Source of the DNA: Bradyrhizobium sp.
Lineage (GTDB): Bacteria; Pseudomonadota; Alphaproteobacteria; Rhizobiales; Xanthobacteraceae
Direction of reading: 5' to 3'
Length of the DNA: 54,411 nt
NCBI RefSeq assembly: GCF_027307225.1
Contig: NZ_DAHUXJ010000101.1
Coordinates: forward strand, 1-54,411
Part shown: piece after piece, positions 9,305 through 17,819 of the stretch
Position numbering within the stretch: position 1 is the first letter of the stretch
Layout of the letters: each line of letters starts with the position of its first letter
Notes under the pieces: model-generated
What the model saw: the letters and a program-made list of their open reading frames with translations, nothing else
The model's database searches: none
Told to the model about the DNA's origin: nothing
Program-made: the position numbers and the translations under genes

Positions 9305-9664
9305 CTAGCACGTAGGGCTGGGTCGTCGGCAGAAGGCGAGCTTGCGAACGCGCCCTTCGACGTGCCACCTCGCGTGCGCACCGTGGCGGAAGAAAACCAC
9401 GTCGCCGGGACCGTAACGGGTCGGAGGCATCGTTTCGTTTTCGAGCACGATCGACCCTTCCAGGATCAGGATCGTTTCGTCGAAATCGTAGGACCAGTTG
9501 AACTTGCCTTCACTGCATTCCCACACGATGGTGGAAGCAAGCCCATCGGCGCTTTGCGAAAGCACGCAGGACTGGGCGACCGGATTGCCTTCGATGATCC
9601 AGGACGGCTCGATCGGCCTCGACGCCAGGTTGACGACGAGGTTGGTCGTTTCAATCAATGCCAT
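9305..9664 (-). CDS. Small cupin protein, C-terminus apparently lost by frameshift
   Basis: The 119-residue product is a single cupin barrel, with CSEGKFNWSYDFDETILILEG and YGPGDVVFFRHGAHARW forming the two cupin motifs. The frame stops at 9305. Immediately after FCRR, another frame continues without interruption as TTQPYVLGFALRAFNKIKR and onward to a TGA at 9219. It is rich in basic residues, has GC-rich third positions, and exactly fills the gap to the next gene. The ancestral protein was therefore probably about 148-155 residues. The barrel itself is complete, so the shorter product may still fold. Ligand unknown. Confidence 0.8.
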   Translation of the reverse strand: MALIETTNLVVNLASRPIEPSWIIEGNPVAQSCVLSQSADGLASTIVWECSEGKFNWSYDFDETILILEGSIVLENETMPPTRYGPGDVVFFRHGAHARWHVEGRVRKLAFCRRPSPTC

Positions 9665-9783
9665 CTCTGCCCCTCAAAAACGCCGAAAAACTTGCCTAAA
9701 ATGCAACACGCATCAGCCCGGCGACATCGGCCGCCAAGCTAATAACAATCTTTTAAGCTTTCCTTAGCGGCTTCGATAACAAT

Positions 9784-9810
9784 CGCCCGTTGCAACTTTA
9801 GCAGCGGGCG
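9784..9810. terminator. Hairpin downstream of the M29 aminopeptidase gene
   Basis: CGCCCGTTGC and GCAGCGGGCG form a 10-bp stem with one G-T wobble and a 7-base loop (AACTTTA). It lies 13 bases past the aminopeptidase stop on the reverse strand. The tail on that strand, ATTGTTATC, is only a weak T-tract. A transcription terminator is the likeliest role. Confidence 0.55.
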
Positions 9811-9822
9811 TTATCGGATCGT

Positions 9823-11079
9823 TCAGGCCCACTCGCCCTTGCGGAACACCGGTACCCGGCGGCCGTCGGCGTAAAGACCGTCAATGTCGATCTTGTCCGA
9901 ACCGATCATCCAGTCGATGTGAATCAGGCTGGAATTGCCGCCTTGCGCCGCGATCTGGTCCGGCGGCAGTTGCGTCCCGTCGACAAAGCATTTCGAGTAG
10001 CACTGTCCGAGTGCAATGTGACAGGCGGCATTTTCGTCGAACAAGGTGTTGAAGAACAGCAATCCGCTCTTCGAGATCGGCGAAGAATGCGGCACCAGGG
10101 CGACCTCGCCGAGACGGCGCGCGCCTTCGTCGGTATCGAGCACCTTGTTGAGAACTTGCTCGCCGCGCGTTGCCTTGGCCTCGATAATGCGCCCTTCCTC
10201 GAAGCGCACCGCGATGTTCTCGATCAGCGAGCCCTGGTACGATAGCGGCTTGGTGCTGACGACATGGCCGTCGACCCGCCGGGCATGCGGCGTGGTAAAG
10301 ACCTCTTCGGTCGGAATATTGGCGTTGCAGGTGATTCCGTTCTTTGCCGTGGAACCGCCGCCCTGCCACTCATGTCCGTCCGCAAGCCCAACCGTGAGAT
10401 CGGTGCCGGGTCCCGAGAAGTGCAGCGCCCCGAATCTCTGTGCGTTCAGCCACGCCCTCCGGCCGCGCAAGATCTCGTTGTGCGCGTGCCAGGCTGCAAC
10501 GGCGTCATCCCTGTCGACCCGGGATGCCGAGAAGATGGCGTCCGCGAGCTTTTCGACCGCCACATTTTCCTCGTCCTTGGGAAAGACGAGCTTGGCCCAT
10601 GACGGCGACGGATAGGCGACGATGTTCCAGTTGATATCAAAATTGACGATGCGCTCCAGGGCCGGCTTGTAGGCAATGGAGTTGGCTTTGTTGGCGCGCG
10701 CCACCTTCGCCGGATCCTCGCCCGACAGGAGCATCGGGTTGTCGGCAACGATGGCAAGCCGCGCGGTGTTGGTGGCAAATGCCTTCGACATTCCTTCATA
10801 GAGCCAATTGGCGGCGCGGTCGAAGCTCTCGTCCGGCGCGAACCGGTAACGCATCAGGGTGATGGCCTCATCCGACAGAATCGGAGTCACGAGACCCGCA
10901 CCGGCCTTGTAAGCATGCTCGGCGATCTTGCGGACCAAAGGCAGTGCGACCGTCGGCGCCGTCACCAGAAGATTCTGTCCGCGATCGAGTCTCAAGCCGA
11001 CCTTGATGGCGACTTCCGCCAGCCGGTCGAGCTTGACGGGATCGATTAGCGCAGCAGAGTTCCGTTCGGAAGCATTCAT
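9823..11079 (-). CDS. M29-family metalloaminopeptidase (AmpS/PepS-like)
   Basis: The 418-residue protein matches the length and motifs of the thermophilic-type M29 aminopeptidases, which remove N-terminal residues using two metal ions. Probable metal ligands are the glutamates in NIPTEEVFT, a glutamate in the IIEAKA region, the histidine in LVPHSSPIS, the histidine in ACHIALGQCYS and the aspartate in IHIDWMIG. No leader is seen, so it should be cytosolic. It stands alone, with a hairpin after it and a divergent TetR gene beyond the 351-base upstream gap. Confidence 0.92.
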   Translation of the reverse strand: MNASERNSAALIDPVKLDRLAEVAIKVGLRLDRGQNLLVTAPTVALPLVRKIAEHAYKAGAGLVTPILSDEAITLMRYRFAPDESFDRAANWLYEGMSKAFATNTARLAIVADNPMLLSGEDPAKVARANKANSIAYKPALERIVNFDINWNIVAYPSPSWAKLVFPKDEENVAVEKLADAIFSASRVDRDDAVAAWHAHNEILRGRRAWLNAQRFGALHFSGPGTDLTVGLADGHEWQGGGSTAKNGITCNANIPTEEVFTTPHARRVDGHVVSTKPLSYQGSLIENIAVRFEEGRIIEAKATRGEQVLNKVLDTDEGARRLGEVALVPHSSPISKSGLLFFNTLFDENAACHIALGQCYSKCFVDGTQLPPDQIAAQGGNSSLIHIDWMIGSDKIDIDGLYADGRRVPVFRKGEWA

Positions 11080-11430
11080 ATTGAATCGCCTGTTTGGTCG
11101 CCTGTGTCATTGTCTCGCGACGATTATATCAGTTTTGCAGGCGGCACAGCGAAACAATGCCGCATGCATCAGCGTCGCACGCACAGAATATTTATCAATT
11201 GTCAGAGATCGAATGACGATCAGTTGAACAGAATCAGCGCGAGATTTCTTCCAGGGGCAAATTTCGCGTCTCGATCATGCGGGTTGCGGCTATCAATCCG
11301 ACAGTCGGAAAGATCATTTCTTACGGAAGAAAAAAGGTTGCGGCCGAGGGCTTCCGAGAACTCGCAGGAAAGTGAAGCAGCGGGCGCGAGCGCAATTTGA
11401 CAAATTGACTATGATTGTCAAAATTGTCGG
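11080..11430. other. Divergent intergenic region between the aminopeptidase and TetR genes
   Basis: No gene is supported here. An open frame at 11104-11400 has no coding pattern. The right end holds the TetR-type inverted repeat listed separately. Promoters for both flanking genes should lie in this stretch. Confidence 0.5.
11396..11428. promoter_or_regulatory. Candidate TetR operator just upstream of the regulator's own start codon
   Basis: TTTGACAA (11396-11403) and TTGTCAAA (11415-11422) form a perfect 8-bp inverted repeat with an 11-base spacer. A second, nested pair, CAAATTGAC and GTCAAAATTG, overlaps it. The repeat ends only two bases before the ATG at 11431. This fits autoregulation of the TetR gene and the coupled molybdenum hydroxylase genes. 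Binding is inferred from position and symmetry only. Confidence 0.6.
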
Positions 11431-12045
11431 ATGGATTCTTCGGATCGCATTCTGTCGGCGGCGGAAAACATCTTCGCGAGGTTCGGCTTCCGCCGCGCAT
11501 CGATGAGCCAGATCGCGGAGGAAGCGGGCCTCACGCGGCAGGCGCTCTACCATCATCACGAAAGCAAGGAAGCGCTGTTTCGGGCGGTGGTCGAACAGCT
11601 GCATGAATATGCTTATGAAGCGGAGGCCACGGCCGGTCTGGAGCAGGAACAGGCCGGTGGCGGGTTGGCCGACATTCTGGCGGCGCAAATCGGCGCGCGC
11701 TTTCGCTATCTGATCCAATGCGTCGAGGACTCGCCGCAAGCCGACGAATTGATGTCGGAGCATCAGCTCCAGACCCGCGATCTCTACCAGAGTTTTGTCG
11801 AACACAATGCCGATTTGCGCGCGGAAACCATCGATCGCGTCTGCGCCAGGCAAGGCCTCGCGTTGCAGAACCGCATGACCTCGCGCGATCTCGCCCACTG
11901 CATTCAGACCGCCATCCGCGGCTTCAACAATCGGCGGCTCGAAACGAGGCTCTTGCGTGAACTCGACCGGATGGTCCGCCTTCTCGTGGCCGGCGCGATT
12001 GCGCCCGCCGTATCCCAATCCCGTGCCAAAAGGAGATCGCGATGA
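11431..12045 (+). CDS. TetR/AcrR-family transcriptional regulator
   Basis: The 204-residue product has an N-terminal helix-turn-helix (ILSAAENIFARFGF, then MSQIAEEAGLTRQALYHHHE, ending in the usual K-E-A-L-F). The C-terminal ligand domain is diverse, as expected for the family. Its stop codon overlaps the start of the molybdenum hydroxylase gene (ATGA), so it is translationally coupled to that enzyme and probably controls it in response to the enzyme's substrate. No clear ribosome binding site precedes the ATG; an inverted repeat occupies that position. Confidence 0.9.
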   Translation: MDSSDRILSAAENIFARFGFRRASMSQIAEEAGLTRQALYHHHESKEALFRAVVEQLHEYAYEAEATAGLEQEQAGGGLADILAAQIGARFRYLIQCVEDSPQADELMSEHQLQTRDLYQSFVEHNADLRAETIDRVCARQGLALQNRMTSRDLAHCIQTAIRGFNNRRLETRLLRELDRMVRLLVAGAIAPAVSQSRAKRRSR

Positions 12046-14732
12046 GAAGTGTGACGATCAATGGCCGCATCGAAACCTTGCCGGATGATCCGGATGCGCT
12101 TCTCACCGATGTGCTTCGCGATCAGTTGGGCCTGACCGGAACCAAGCTCGTCTGCGGCGCCGGTGTCTGCGGCGCCTGCACAGTGCTGCTCGACGGCGTT
12201 CCGGTTGCGAGCTGCCTGATGCCGGCAACATCCGCCGCGGGCCGGGCCATCACCACGGTTGAGGGAATCGCGGCTGCGACGCTGCACCCGATTCAGCGCG
12301 CGTTCATGGCGCTCGACGCCTTGCAGTGCGGCTTCTGCACGCCCGGATTCATTGTCGAAGCGGCCGCATTCCATGACAACTGGCGCAAGGCACAGGGCAC
12401 GACGCCTCCGTCGCGCGAGGAGATCGGTGCGGCGCTTTCGGGGCATCTGTGCCGATGTGGCGCCTATGACAATATTCTTCGCGCCGTGGCGGACGCTTGC
12501 AGCGGCCGCTTCGACAGCGAGACAGCTGCCGCGCCCCGCGTCGAGGCCCGCGACAAGGTGACGGGCGATGCCAAATACACCGTGGACATCCGTCACGAAG
12601 GGCAGCTCGATGGCCTGATCGTTCGCTCAGCCATTGCACACGGCAAGATCACCGCACTCGATCTTGCGCCGGCGCGCGCGCTGCCCGGCGTCATGGCGGC
12701 GATTTCACTGCTCGCCGACGACGGGATTGTGCGCTACGTCGGCGAGCCGATTGCCGCCGTCGCCGCACGGGATCACGCCACCGCGAAACTAGCCGCGGCT
12801 GCGATCGGCATTGCCTGCGAGCCATTGCCTTTCGTCGTCGGGCTCGACGCCGCGCGCAAGCCGGATGCGCCGCTGGTGTTCGAAAGATCAAGCCGCAAGA
12901 AAGCCGCCAACGTTTCGGAGGGCTCGCCGGCACCCGCGTCGTGGAAGCAGAATGTACGCGGGCCGTCCGCCGCCTTCTCGCACAAGACGAAGATGGTACG
13001 CGGCGAGGTCGCAAATGCGACCGCGGCGAATGATCCGCTGCTGATCAAGGATGTGTTTCGTACCGCAGGCCAGTCACATAGCTGCCTCGAACCGCATGCC
13101 ACGGTTGCCCGCTTCGACGGCGATCACCTGACGCTCCACGTCTCCACGCAAGCTGTCTTTCACGTGATGGAATTGATTGCCAGGCGCTACAAGATCGGCC
13201 ATGACAAGGTTCGCGTAATCGCCGACCATGTCGGCGGCGGGTTCGGCTCCAAGGGCAGCCTCGGCATCGACACCATCGCCGCAATCGAACTGGCGCGCGC
13301 CGCCAAGGCGCCGGTTCGCGTCGCGCTCGACCGCCACGACGAACTCTCCGTCACCGGACATCGTCCCGGCACCGAGCTCGACATCGCGCTGCTACCTTCA
13401 CGGGACGGCAAGCTCAAGGCACTGTCGCTGACGGCCTGGTCCGACAACGGCGCCGGCGTCAATTCCACGATCGCCGCACTCGCGCGCCTGATCTATCCCG
13501 CGGAGGCCAAGGCGTTGACCGACTTCGACGTCATCAGCAACCTGCCGCCGGGTGCGCCATTTCGCGGGCCCGGCGGGCCTCCGATGGCCTTTGCGCTTGA
13601 ACAGGCCGTCGACGAAGCCGCGCTTCGCTTGCAACTCGACCCGATCAAGCTTCGCCAACGCTGGGACACCGATCCGAATCGCCAGCGGCTCTATGACTGG
13701 GCTGCCGGACTGGAGACGTGGCGCAACGCCAAGCCGGCCTCGTCAAAGAGCGGACGCTATCGCCGCGGCGTCGGCGTGGCGAGCGGCTACTGGCTTTATC
13801 TGTGGCAACCCGGCTCGAAGGTTGAACTGGCGATCAAGGCAGGGCGATTGATCGCAAGCACTGCAATCCAGGACATTGGCACCGGCAGCCGATCCGTGAT
13901 CGCCAACACGGTCGCACGCGAATTCGGACTGGATCCACAGGAGGTCGAGGTTCGGATCGGGGATTCGATCCTTCCCGTAGGACCCGGCTCCGGCGGCAGC
14001 CGAACCACCGCCTCGGTCGTGCCGCCGACGCTGCTTGCGATCCATCAACTCAAAGCCATCATCGAAAGCCGTGCAAAACAGAAGCCCTTGCCGGGCTCCA
14101 ATGCACCCTGGCGCGAACTGATCGCGGCGTCCGCCGACATCAAGGTGTCGGCAACGCGCCCCGAAGACAGCCGCAATCTGGCGCCAGGTGTCCGCTCGCC
14201 GCTGAAGCAGGCCGGTTTCATGGGAGCCGTGTTTGGGTGGATGTTACGGCGTTTCTCGAACCTTGCCGTCGGCTCCGGCGTGCCAAGCTCGGTACAGGTG
14301 ATCGAAGTAGAGGTCGACACCTGGCTTGGGCACGTGCGCGTGCTCAATGTCCACACCGGCATTGCAGTCGGCAAGCTCGCCGCGCCGGCGCTGGCGCGCA
14401 GCCAGGCTGCGGGTTCGGTGATCCAAGGCATCGGCTACGCGCTGTACGAGGGACGCGAGGTCGATCCGCTACGTGGACGGATCCTCACGGCGGGCCTTGA
14501 GGATTATCGCATTCCCGGTATCGCCGACACGCCCAACATTGATGTTCATTTCGACGAGGCCGGTTTCGATCATGTGCTCGGCGGCAGCGTCGGTATCGGC
14601 GAGGTCGCGACCGTACCGACGTCGCCGGCGATTGCGAACGCCGTCCGCAACGCCATCGGCGTGCGTGCCACCGAATTGCCGATCCGGCCCGACCGGCTGG
14701 TGGCTCTGCTCAGTCAGAGGAGCGTGGCATGA
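12042..14732 (+). CDS. Molybdenum hydroxylase: 2Fe-2S subunit fused to Mo-binding subunit (xanthine dehydrogenase/aldehyde oxidoreductase family)
   Basis: The 896-residue protein fuses two chains that are usually separate. Residues 1-165 form the iron-sulfur subunit, with plant-type cluster cysteines in CGAGVCGAC and the second cluster in CGFCTPG and CRCGAY. From about 170 onward is the molybdopterin subunit, with a short hammerhead domain, HVGGGFGSKG, PFRGPGGPP and the C-terminal GGSVGIGEVATVP, whose glutamate is the expected catalytic base. It should oxidise an aldehyde or heterocycle by hydroxylation. It overlaps the TetR gene and the FAD-subunit gene by four bases each, forming a tight three-gene operon. 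No Tat leader is visible, so the complex is predicted to be cytosolic. Confidence 0.9.
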   Translation: MRSVTINGRIETLPDDPDALLTDVLRDQLGLTGTKLVCGAGVCGACTVLLDGVPVASCLMPATSAAGRAITTVEGIAAATLHPIQRAFMALDALQCGFCTPGFIVEAAAFHDNWRKAQGTTPPSREEIGAALSGHLCRCGAYDNILRAVADACSGRFDSETAAAPRVEARDKVTGDAKYTVDIRHEGQLDGLIVRSAIAHGKITALDLAPARALPGVMAAISLLADDGIVRYVGEPIAAVAARDHATAKLAAAAIGIACEPLPFVVGLDAARKPDAPLVFERSSRKKAANVSEGSPAPASWKQNVRGPSAAFSHKTKMVRGEVANATAANDPLLIKDVFRTAGQSHSCLEPHATVARFDGDHLTLHVSTQAVFHVMELIARRYKIGHDKVRVIADHVGGGFGSKGSLGIDTIAAIELARAAKAPVRVALDRHDELSVTGHRPGTELDIALLPSRDGKLKALSLTAWSDNGAGVNSTIAALARLIYPAEAKALTDFDVISNLPPGAPFRGPGGPPMAFALEQAVDEAALRLQLDPIKLRQRWDTDPNRQRLYDWAAGLETWRNAKPASSKSGRYRRGVGVASGYWLYLWQPGSKVELAIKAGRLIASTAIQDIGTGSRSVIANTVAREFGLDPQEVEVRIGDSILPVGPGSGGSRTTASVVPPTLLAIHQLKAIIESRAKQKPLPGSNAPWRELIAASADIKVSATRPEDSRNLAPGVRSPLKQAGFMGAVFGWMLRRFSNLAVGSGVPSSVQVIEVEVDTWLGHVRVLNVHTGIAVGKLAAPALARSQAAGSVIQGIGYALYEGREVDPLRGRILTAGLEDYRIPGIADTPNIDVHFDEAGFDHVLGGSVGIGEVATVPTSPAIANAVRNAIGVRATELPIRPDRLVALLSQRSVA

Positions 14733-15655
14733 CCGACAGCGCAACGTCCGCAGCCATATCGCCCACCGAATTCCGCGCCGCCGGGACCGATCTCTCCGAG
14801 CGGCGGCGCAGCGGCGTTTCGCGCGGCCCATTGATCGATCTGGTCCGCCCGGCAGGTGCGCCCGACATCACATGGAATGAAAATGGGGCCGCGCGGATCA
14901 GCGCCTTCACAACGATCGCAACGCTGGCTGCGGACGCAAAGCTCGCCGCCGCCTATCCCGGACTGGCCGCGGCCGCCGCGGGACTTGCAACGCCACAGAT
15001 CAGGCATATGGCAACGCTCGGCGGCAACCTCGCGCAGCGCTCGCGCTGCTGGTATTTCCGCGATCCGCATATTGCCTGCCTCAAGAAGGGAGGCGATGCC
15101 TGCCCGGCGCGCAACGGCAATCATCTCTATGGCGTCGCCTTCGATCTCGGCCCATGCATCGCGCCGCATCCTTCCACGATGGCCGCGGCTCTCTTGGCCT
15201 ATGACGCGACCGTGACGACCAACCAGCGTCAGCATCTTGGCATCGCCGCCTTGCTGGGCGATGGCTCGAATGGCCATGCCGATAATCTTCTCGCGCCCGG
15301 CGAAGTCATCGAGAGCGTCGATCTCGACGTCCCCGCCGCCGGTGAGCGCGCACTTTATCGTCGCGCGATCAGCCGCAGCCATGCGGAGTGGCCGCTGGCG
15401 GAAGTTGTCGTCCGCGCGGTGATCGCGGATGGAACGTTCAAGCTTGCCCGCGTCGCGGCCGGCGGAATTGCACCGGTGCCGCTTCAGCTCGAGGCGGCGG
15501 AATCTGTCCTGCGAGGCGCTGCGGCGAATGCCGCGACCATCGACAAGGCGGTCGCGCAATCCACCGTCGGCGCCAACCCGTTGCCCATGACCGGCTACAA
15601 GCTCGACCTGCTTCGGGGGCTGATGCGCGACCTGCTTGAGAGGATCATCGCCTAG
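14729..15655 (+). CDS. FAD-binding subunit of molybdenum hydroxylase, PaoB/YagS-like
   Basis: The 308-residue protein carries the FAD-binding motifs of the CO dehydrogenase medium-subunit fold: an AAGTDLSERRR stretch and ATLGGNLAQRSRC. The insert RCWYFRDPHIACLKKGGDAC contains cysteines spaced as in PaoB, where they hold an extra 4Fe-4S cluster. That places the enzyme near the PaoABC aldehyde oxidoreductases. The usual N-terminal strand with the pyrophosphate loop is shortened compared with typical members. It is the last gene of the TetR operon and ends seven bases before the convergent LuxR gene. Confidence 0.88.
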   Translation: MTDSATSAAISPTEFRAAGTDLSERRRSGVSRGPLIDLVRPAGAPDITWNENGAARISAFTTIATLAADAKLAAAYPGLAAAAAGLATPQIRHMATLGGNLAQRSRCWYFRDPHIACLKKGGDACPARNGNHLYGVAFDLGPCIAPHPSTMAAALLAYDATVTTNQRQHLGIAALLGDGSNGHADNLLAPGEVIESVDLDVPAAGERALYRRAISRSHAEWPLAEVVVRAVIADGTFKLARVAAGGIAPVPLQLEAAESVLRGAAANAATIDKAVAQSTVGANPLPMTGYKLDLLRGLMRDLLERIIA

Positions 15656-15661
15656 CGATCC

Positions 15662-16225
15662 TCACAACATGATGACGTCGCTGCGGCGGCGCTCGGCTGC
15701 TTTCGCCACCGCTTCGGTTCGGGTGCGCGCACTGAGCTTCCTGAACAGCGATTCAACGTGAAATTTCACGGTGTGCAACGAAATGTCCAGGCGGCGCGCG
15801 ATCGCCTTGTTGGTCATGCCCTCCGCCAGCGCTGCGAGCACTTCAAGCTCGCGCGGGGTCAGCAAGGCATGACCGTCGGCCTCGCGCATCGCGCCAAAAC
15901 CATTGTCGCGCGATGGCGGCGCGCGGACGACGAGCCCGGCGGCCACCGCACGAATGGCCGCATCGATCTGCCGCGCATCGGCATCACGCGGCAGCGCGCC
16001 GCGCAGACGGTCATCGGCGATGCCAAGTCCGACGACGTTGCGAACCTCTTCCGGCGGTCGGCCGCCGTCGGCGAGCACGATATCGGCGGCATCATGCTCG
16101 TCGACAATCACATGGCCCGCTTCCGTCACCGACTTGCACAGCACGTTGCGGCGTAGCGGATCATCGGCCCGGACAGCCACCCGTAACCGCTCCGCAAAAC
16201 CGATATCGTTCGCCGCTTCGCTCAT
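15662..16225 (-). CDS. LuxR/NarL-type response regulator with an atypical receiver
   Basis: The 187-residue product has a C-terminal LuxR helix-turn-helix (LTPRELEVLAALAEGMTNKAIARRL region, then TVKFHVESLFRKL), which is fully typical. The N-terminal receiver is short and diverged. An acidic pair (RADDPLRR) and an aspartate in DIVLADGG are present, but the conserved lysine and the usual downstream motifs are not obvious, so phosphorylation is doubtful. It overlaps the upstream degenerate protease gene by four bases (ATGA) and is expected to be co-expressed with it. No partner kinase is adjacent. Confidence 0.85.
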   Translation of the reverse strand: MSEAANDIGFAERLRVAVRADDPLRRNVLCKSVTEAGHVIVDEHDAADIVLADGGRPPEEVRNVVGLGIADDRLRGALPRDADARQIDAAIRAVAAGLVVRAPPSRDNGFGAMREADGHALLTPRELEVLAALAEGMTNKAIARRLDISLHTVKFHVESLFRKLSARTRTEAVAKAAERRRSDVIML

Positions 16226-17124
16226 GCAGCTTGCCGTTCTGCAATGGTGGTCTGGACCGTGACGACCGCACCGCCGCGGATCAGGCGAACATCCGCCCTG
16301 CGCCCAATGCTGTCGCTGCCGAAATAGCGCGCGAGTTTTCTGAACCGCTGCGCGGCTATCCCATCGACACTGAGAATAATGTCGCCGGCCACAATGCCTG
16401 CCTGTGCGGCCGGTCCGTTTTCGACCACCGACATCACCATCATGCCGCTGTTCTGATCGGCGCTCTCGCGGAGCGCATCGGGAACGGCGACGGCGTGCAA
16501 CGCGACGCCGAGCCAGCCGCGTGCGACATGACCTTCCCTGATGAGCTGCGGCACCACGCGGGCCAGCGTCGCGTGCGGAATGACGATGACCTGGCCGCGC
16601 GGCCCGAAGGTCGACATGCCCAAGCAGCCGCCGGCGGCATCGAACACAGGTCCGCCCTCTTCGCGGGACGCAAGCTCGATATCAAGAACGATGCGCCGGT
16701 CGATCAGGCCGCCGCGGCGGGAATGCCATTCACCGCCAACGAAATTGACGATGCCGAGCCGCGCGCTGGCGCTGCCTTCGCCGTCGGCGCCGAACGCGAG
16801 CGCCAGCGTCCCCATCTGCGCTTCCGCGGCCGCAAAGGACGGCGCGGTCATCGAACCCGCCGTCTTCAGAATGGCGATGTTCGTACTGGCGTCGCGCCCG
16901 GCGAGTTTGGCCGTGAGAGTCGAACCTCCGGGCACGACCAGTTCGAATTCATCCTTGCGCGGCAAGGACTGTTCGGAAACGACAACAACATCCGCTTGCC
17001 AGATCATTCCGGTCAGATGCCGGTCTTCGCCAAGACGAACGGCGGCGACGGCATTTTTCGCAATCCCCGCACGCGCGGAGATCGCAGCAGATAACTCGGT
17101 GAGTGCGTCCGGTGAAAAGGACAT
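16222..17124 (-). CDS. HtrA/S1C-like protein with all three catalytic residues substituted, plus PDZ domain
   Basis: The 300-residue protein has the trypsin-like S1C fold followed by one PDZ domain (about residues 200-295, GWLGVALHAV and AAQAGIVAGDIILSVDGI). The His motif (normally TNxHV) reads VVSEQSL. The Asp motif (normally TDIAVL) reads TNIAILK. The Ser motif (normally GNSGGP) reads REEGGP. It is therefore predicted to be a non-proteolytic binding or sensing protein. No signal peptide is seen, which is unusual for HtrA proteins. Co-translation with a LuxR regulator suggests a regulatory role. This is inference from residue loss and context. Confidence 0.82.
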   Translation of the reverse strand: MSFSPDALTELSAAISARAGIAKNAVAAVRLGEDRHLTGMIWQADVVVVSEQSLPRKDEFELVVPGGSTLTAKLAGRDASTNIAILKTAGSMTAPSFAAAEAQMGTLALAFGADGEGSASARLGIVNFVGGEWHSRRGGLIDRRIVLDIELASREEGGPVFDAAGGCLGMSTFGPRGQVIVIPHATLARVVPQLIREGHVARGWLGVALHAVAVPDALRESADQNSGMMVMSVVENGPAAQAGIVAGDIILSVDGIAAQRFRKLARYFGSDSIGRRADVRLIRGGAVVTVQTTIAERQAA

Positions 17125-17307
17125 GGGTTACTCCTATCGATCAAGATAGGAACGAATTTGCGAATTACAGCCTCGTCATACTATCGGCCGAACGGCCGGG
17201 AATATCCCGGCCGTATAACCGGGCAGAACAATTCATTCGCACCGGCAGGGCCCTATTGCCGTTCCGCACGACGACGCACGTTCCCGCGGCACTATTCGCG
17301 CCCGGGT

Positions 17308-17735
17308 TTTGAGAAGTTCACCACCCTCGCGAGATAAGGGCGCAGGGAAAGCCGGATGCTTTGCGCACCCGCAGCCTCGTATGCAAATGAAGAAAGCATA
17401 CGAGTTAGTCACCACAGGTACGCCGGAGCGATCCGGCCTTCCCTGCGCGACAGTTTACGGCTTACTCCGTGCTCTCTCTGGTGATCGGGCTTTCTTGTCA
17501 CCATCGCCAGCGCGATTGCCAAGGGCAATCGTCGCCAACTTAACGCCAGCGTCGAGGCGTCAAGACCACACGACTTCACCGTCCGCCACATCGTCACTCG
17601 TCAGCTGACGATACAGCGTCCATCGCATCCCGCGCCCAACGTTCGTGACGATCGCGAAACGCCCCTGATCGGGCGTGGGACGGGCGGGCTTCTAAAGGTG
17701 ATTTGCCCGACGGCGCAAGGGATTTTTCTCACCAG
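17308..17735. repeat. Structured interspersed repeat with nested stem-loops
   Basis: Two 18-base arms (17340-17357 and 17431-17448, cores GCGCAGGGAA and TTCCCTGCGC) can pair with one mismatch. Inside them, CTCGTATGC (17376-17384) and GCATACGAG (17396-17404) form a perfect 9-bp hairpin with an 11-base loop. The sequence downstream, to about 17735, has no convincing gene. From memory, elements of this kind recur between genes in Bradyrhizobium and relatives, but I could not check this. The gap 17125-17307 before it holds only the upstream region of the HtrA-like gene. Confidence 0.6.
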
Positions 17736-17745
17736 GAAGGAACTG

Positions 17746-17771
17746 CGGTATTATGGCGCAAACGCCACAAG
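17746..17771 (+). repeat. Left copy of a 26-bp perfect inverted repeat
   Basis: These 26 bases occur again, exactly and in reverse orientation, at 20076-20101. In both places the sequence contains an ATG followed by codons for MAQTPQ. Here the frame that follows is only a shadow of the gene on the other strand, so this looks like a broken copy of the start of the gene at 19558-20157. AGGAAGG lies just upstream. Confidence 0.75.
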
Positions 17772-17819
17772 CGTTTCGCCGTGACGCCGACCGCCTAAAA
17801 GGAGTGGTCTATGCGCGGT

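Noticed and set aside
11104..11400. Plus-strand frame of 98 codons upstream of the TetR gene
   Set aside because: The composition is not protein-like and it covers the divergent promoter region.
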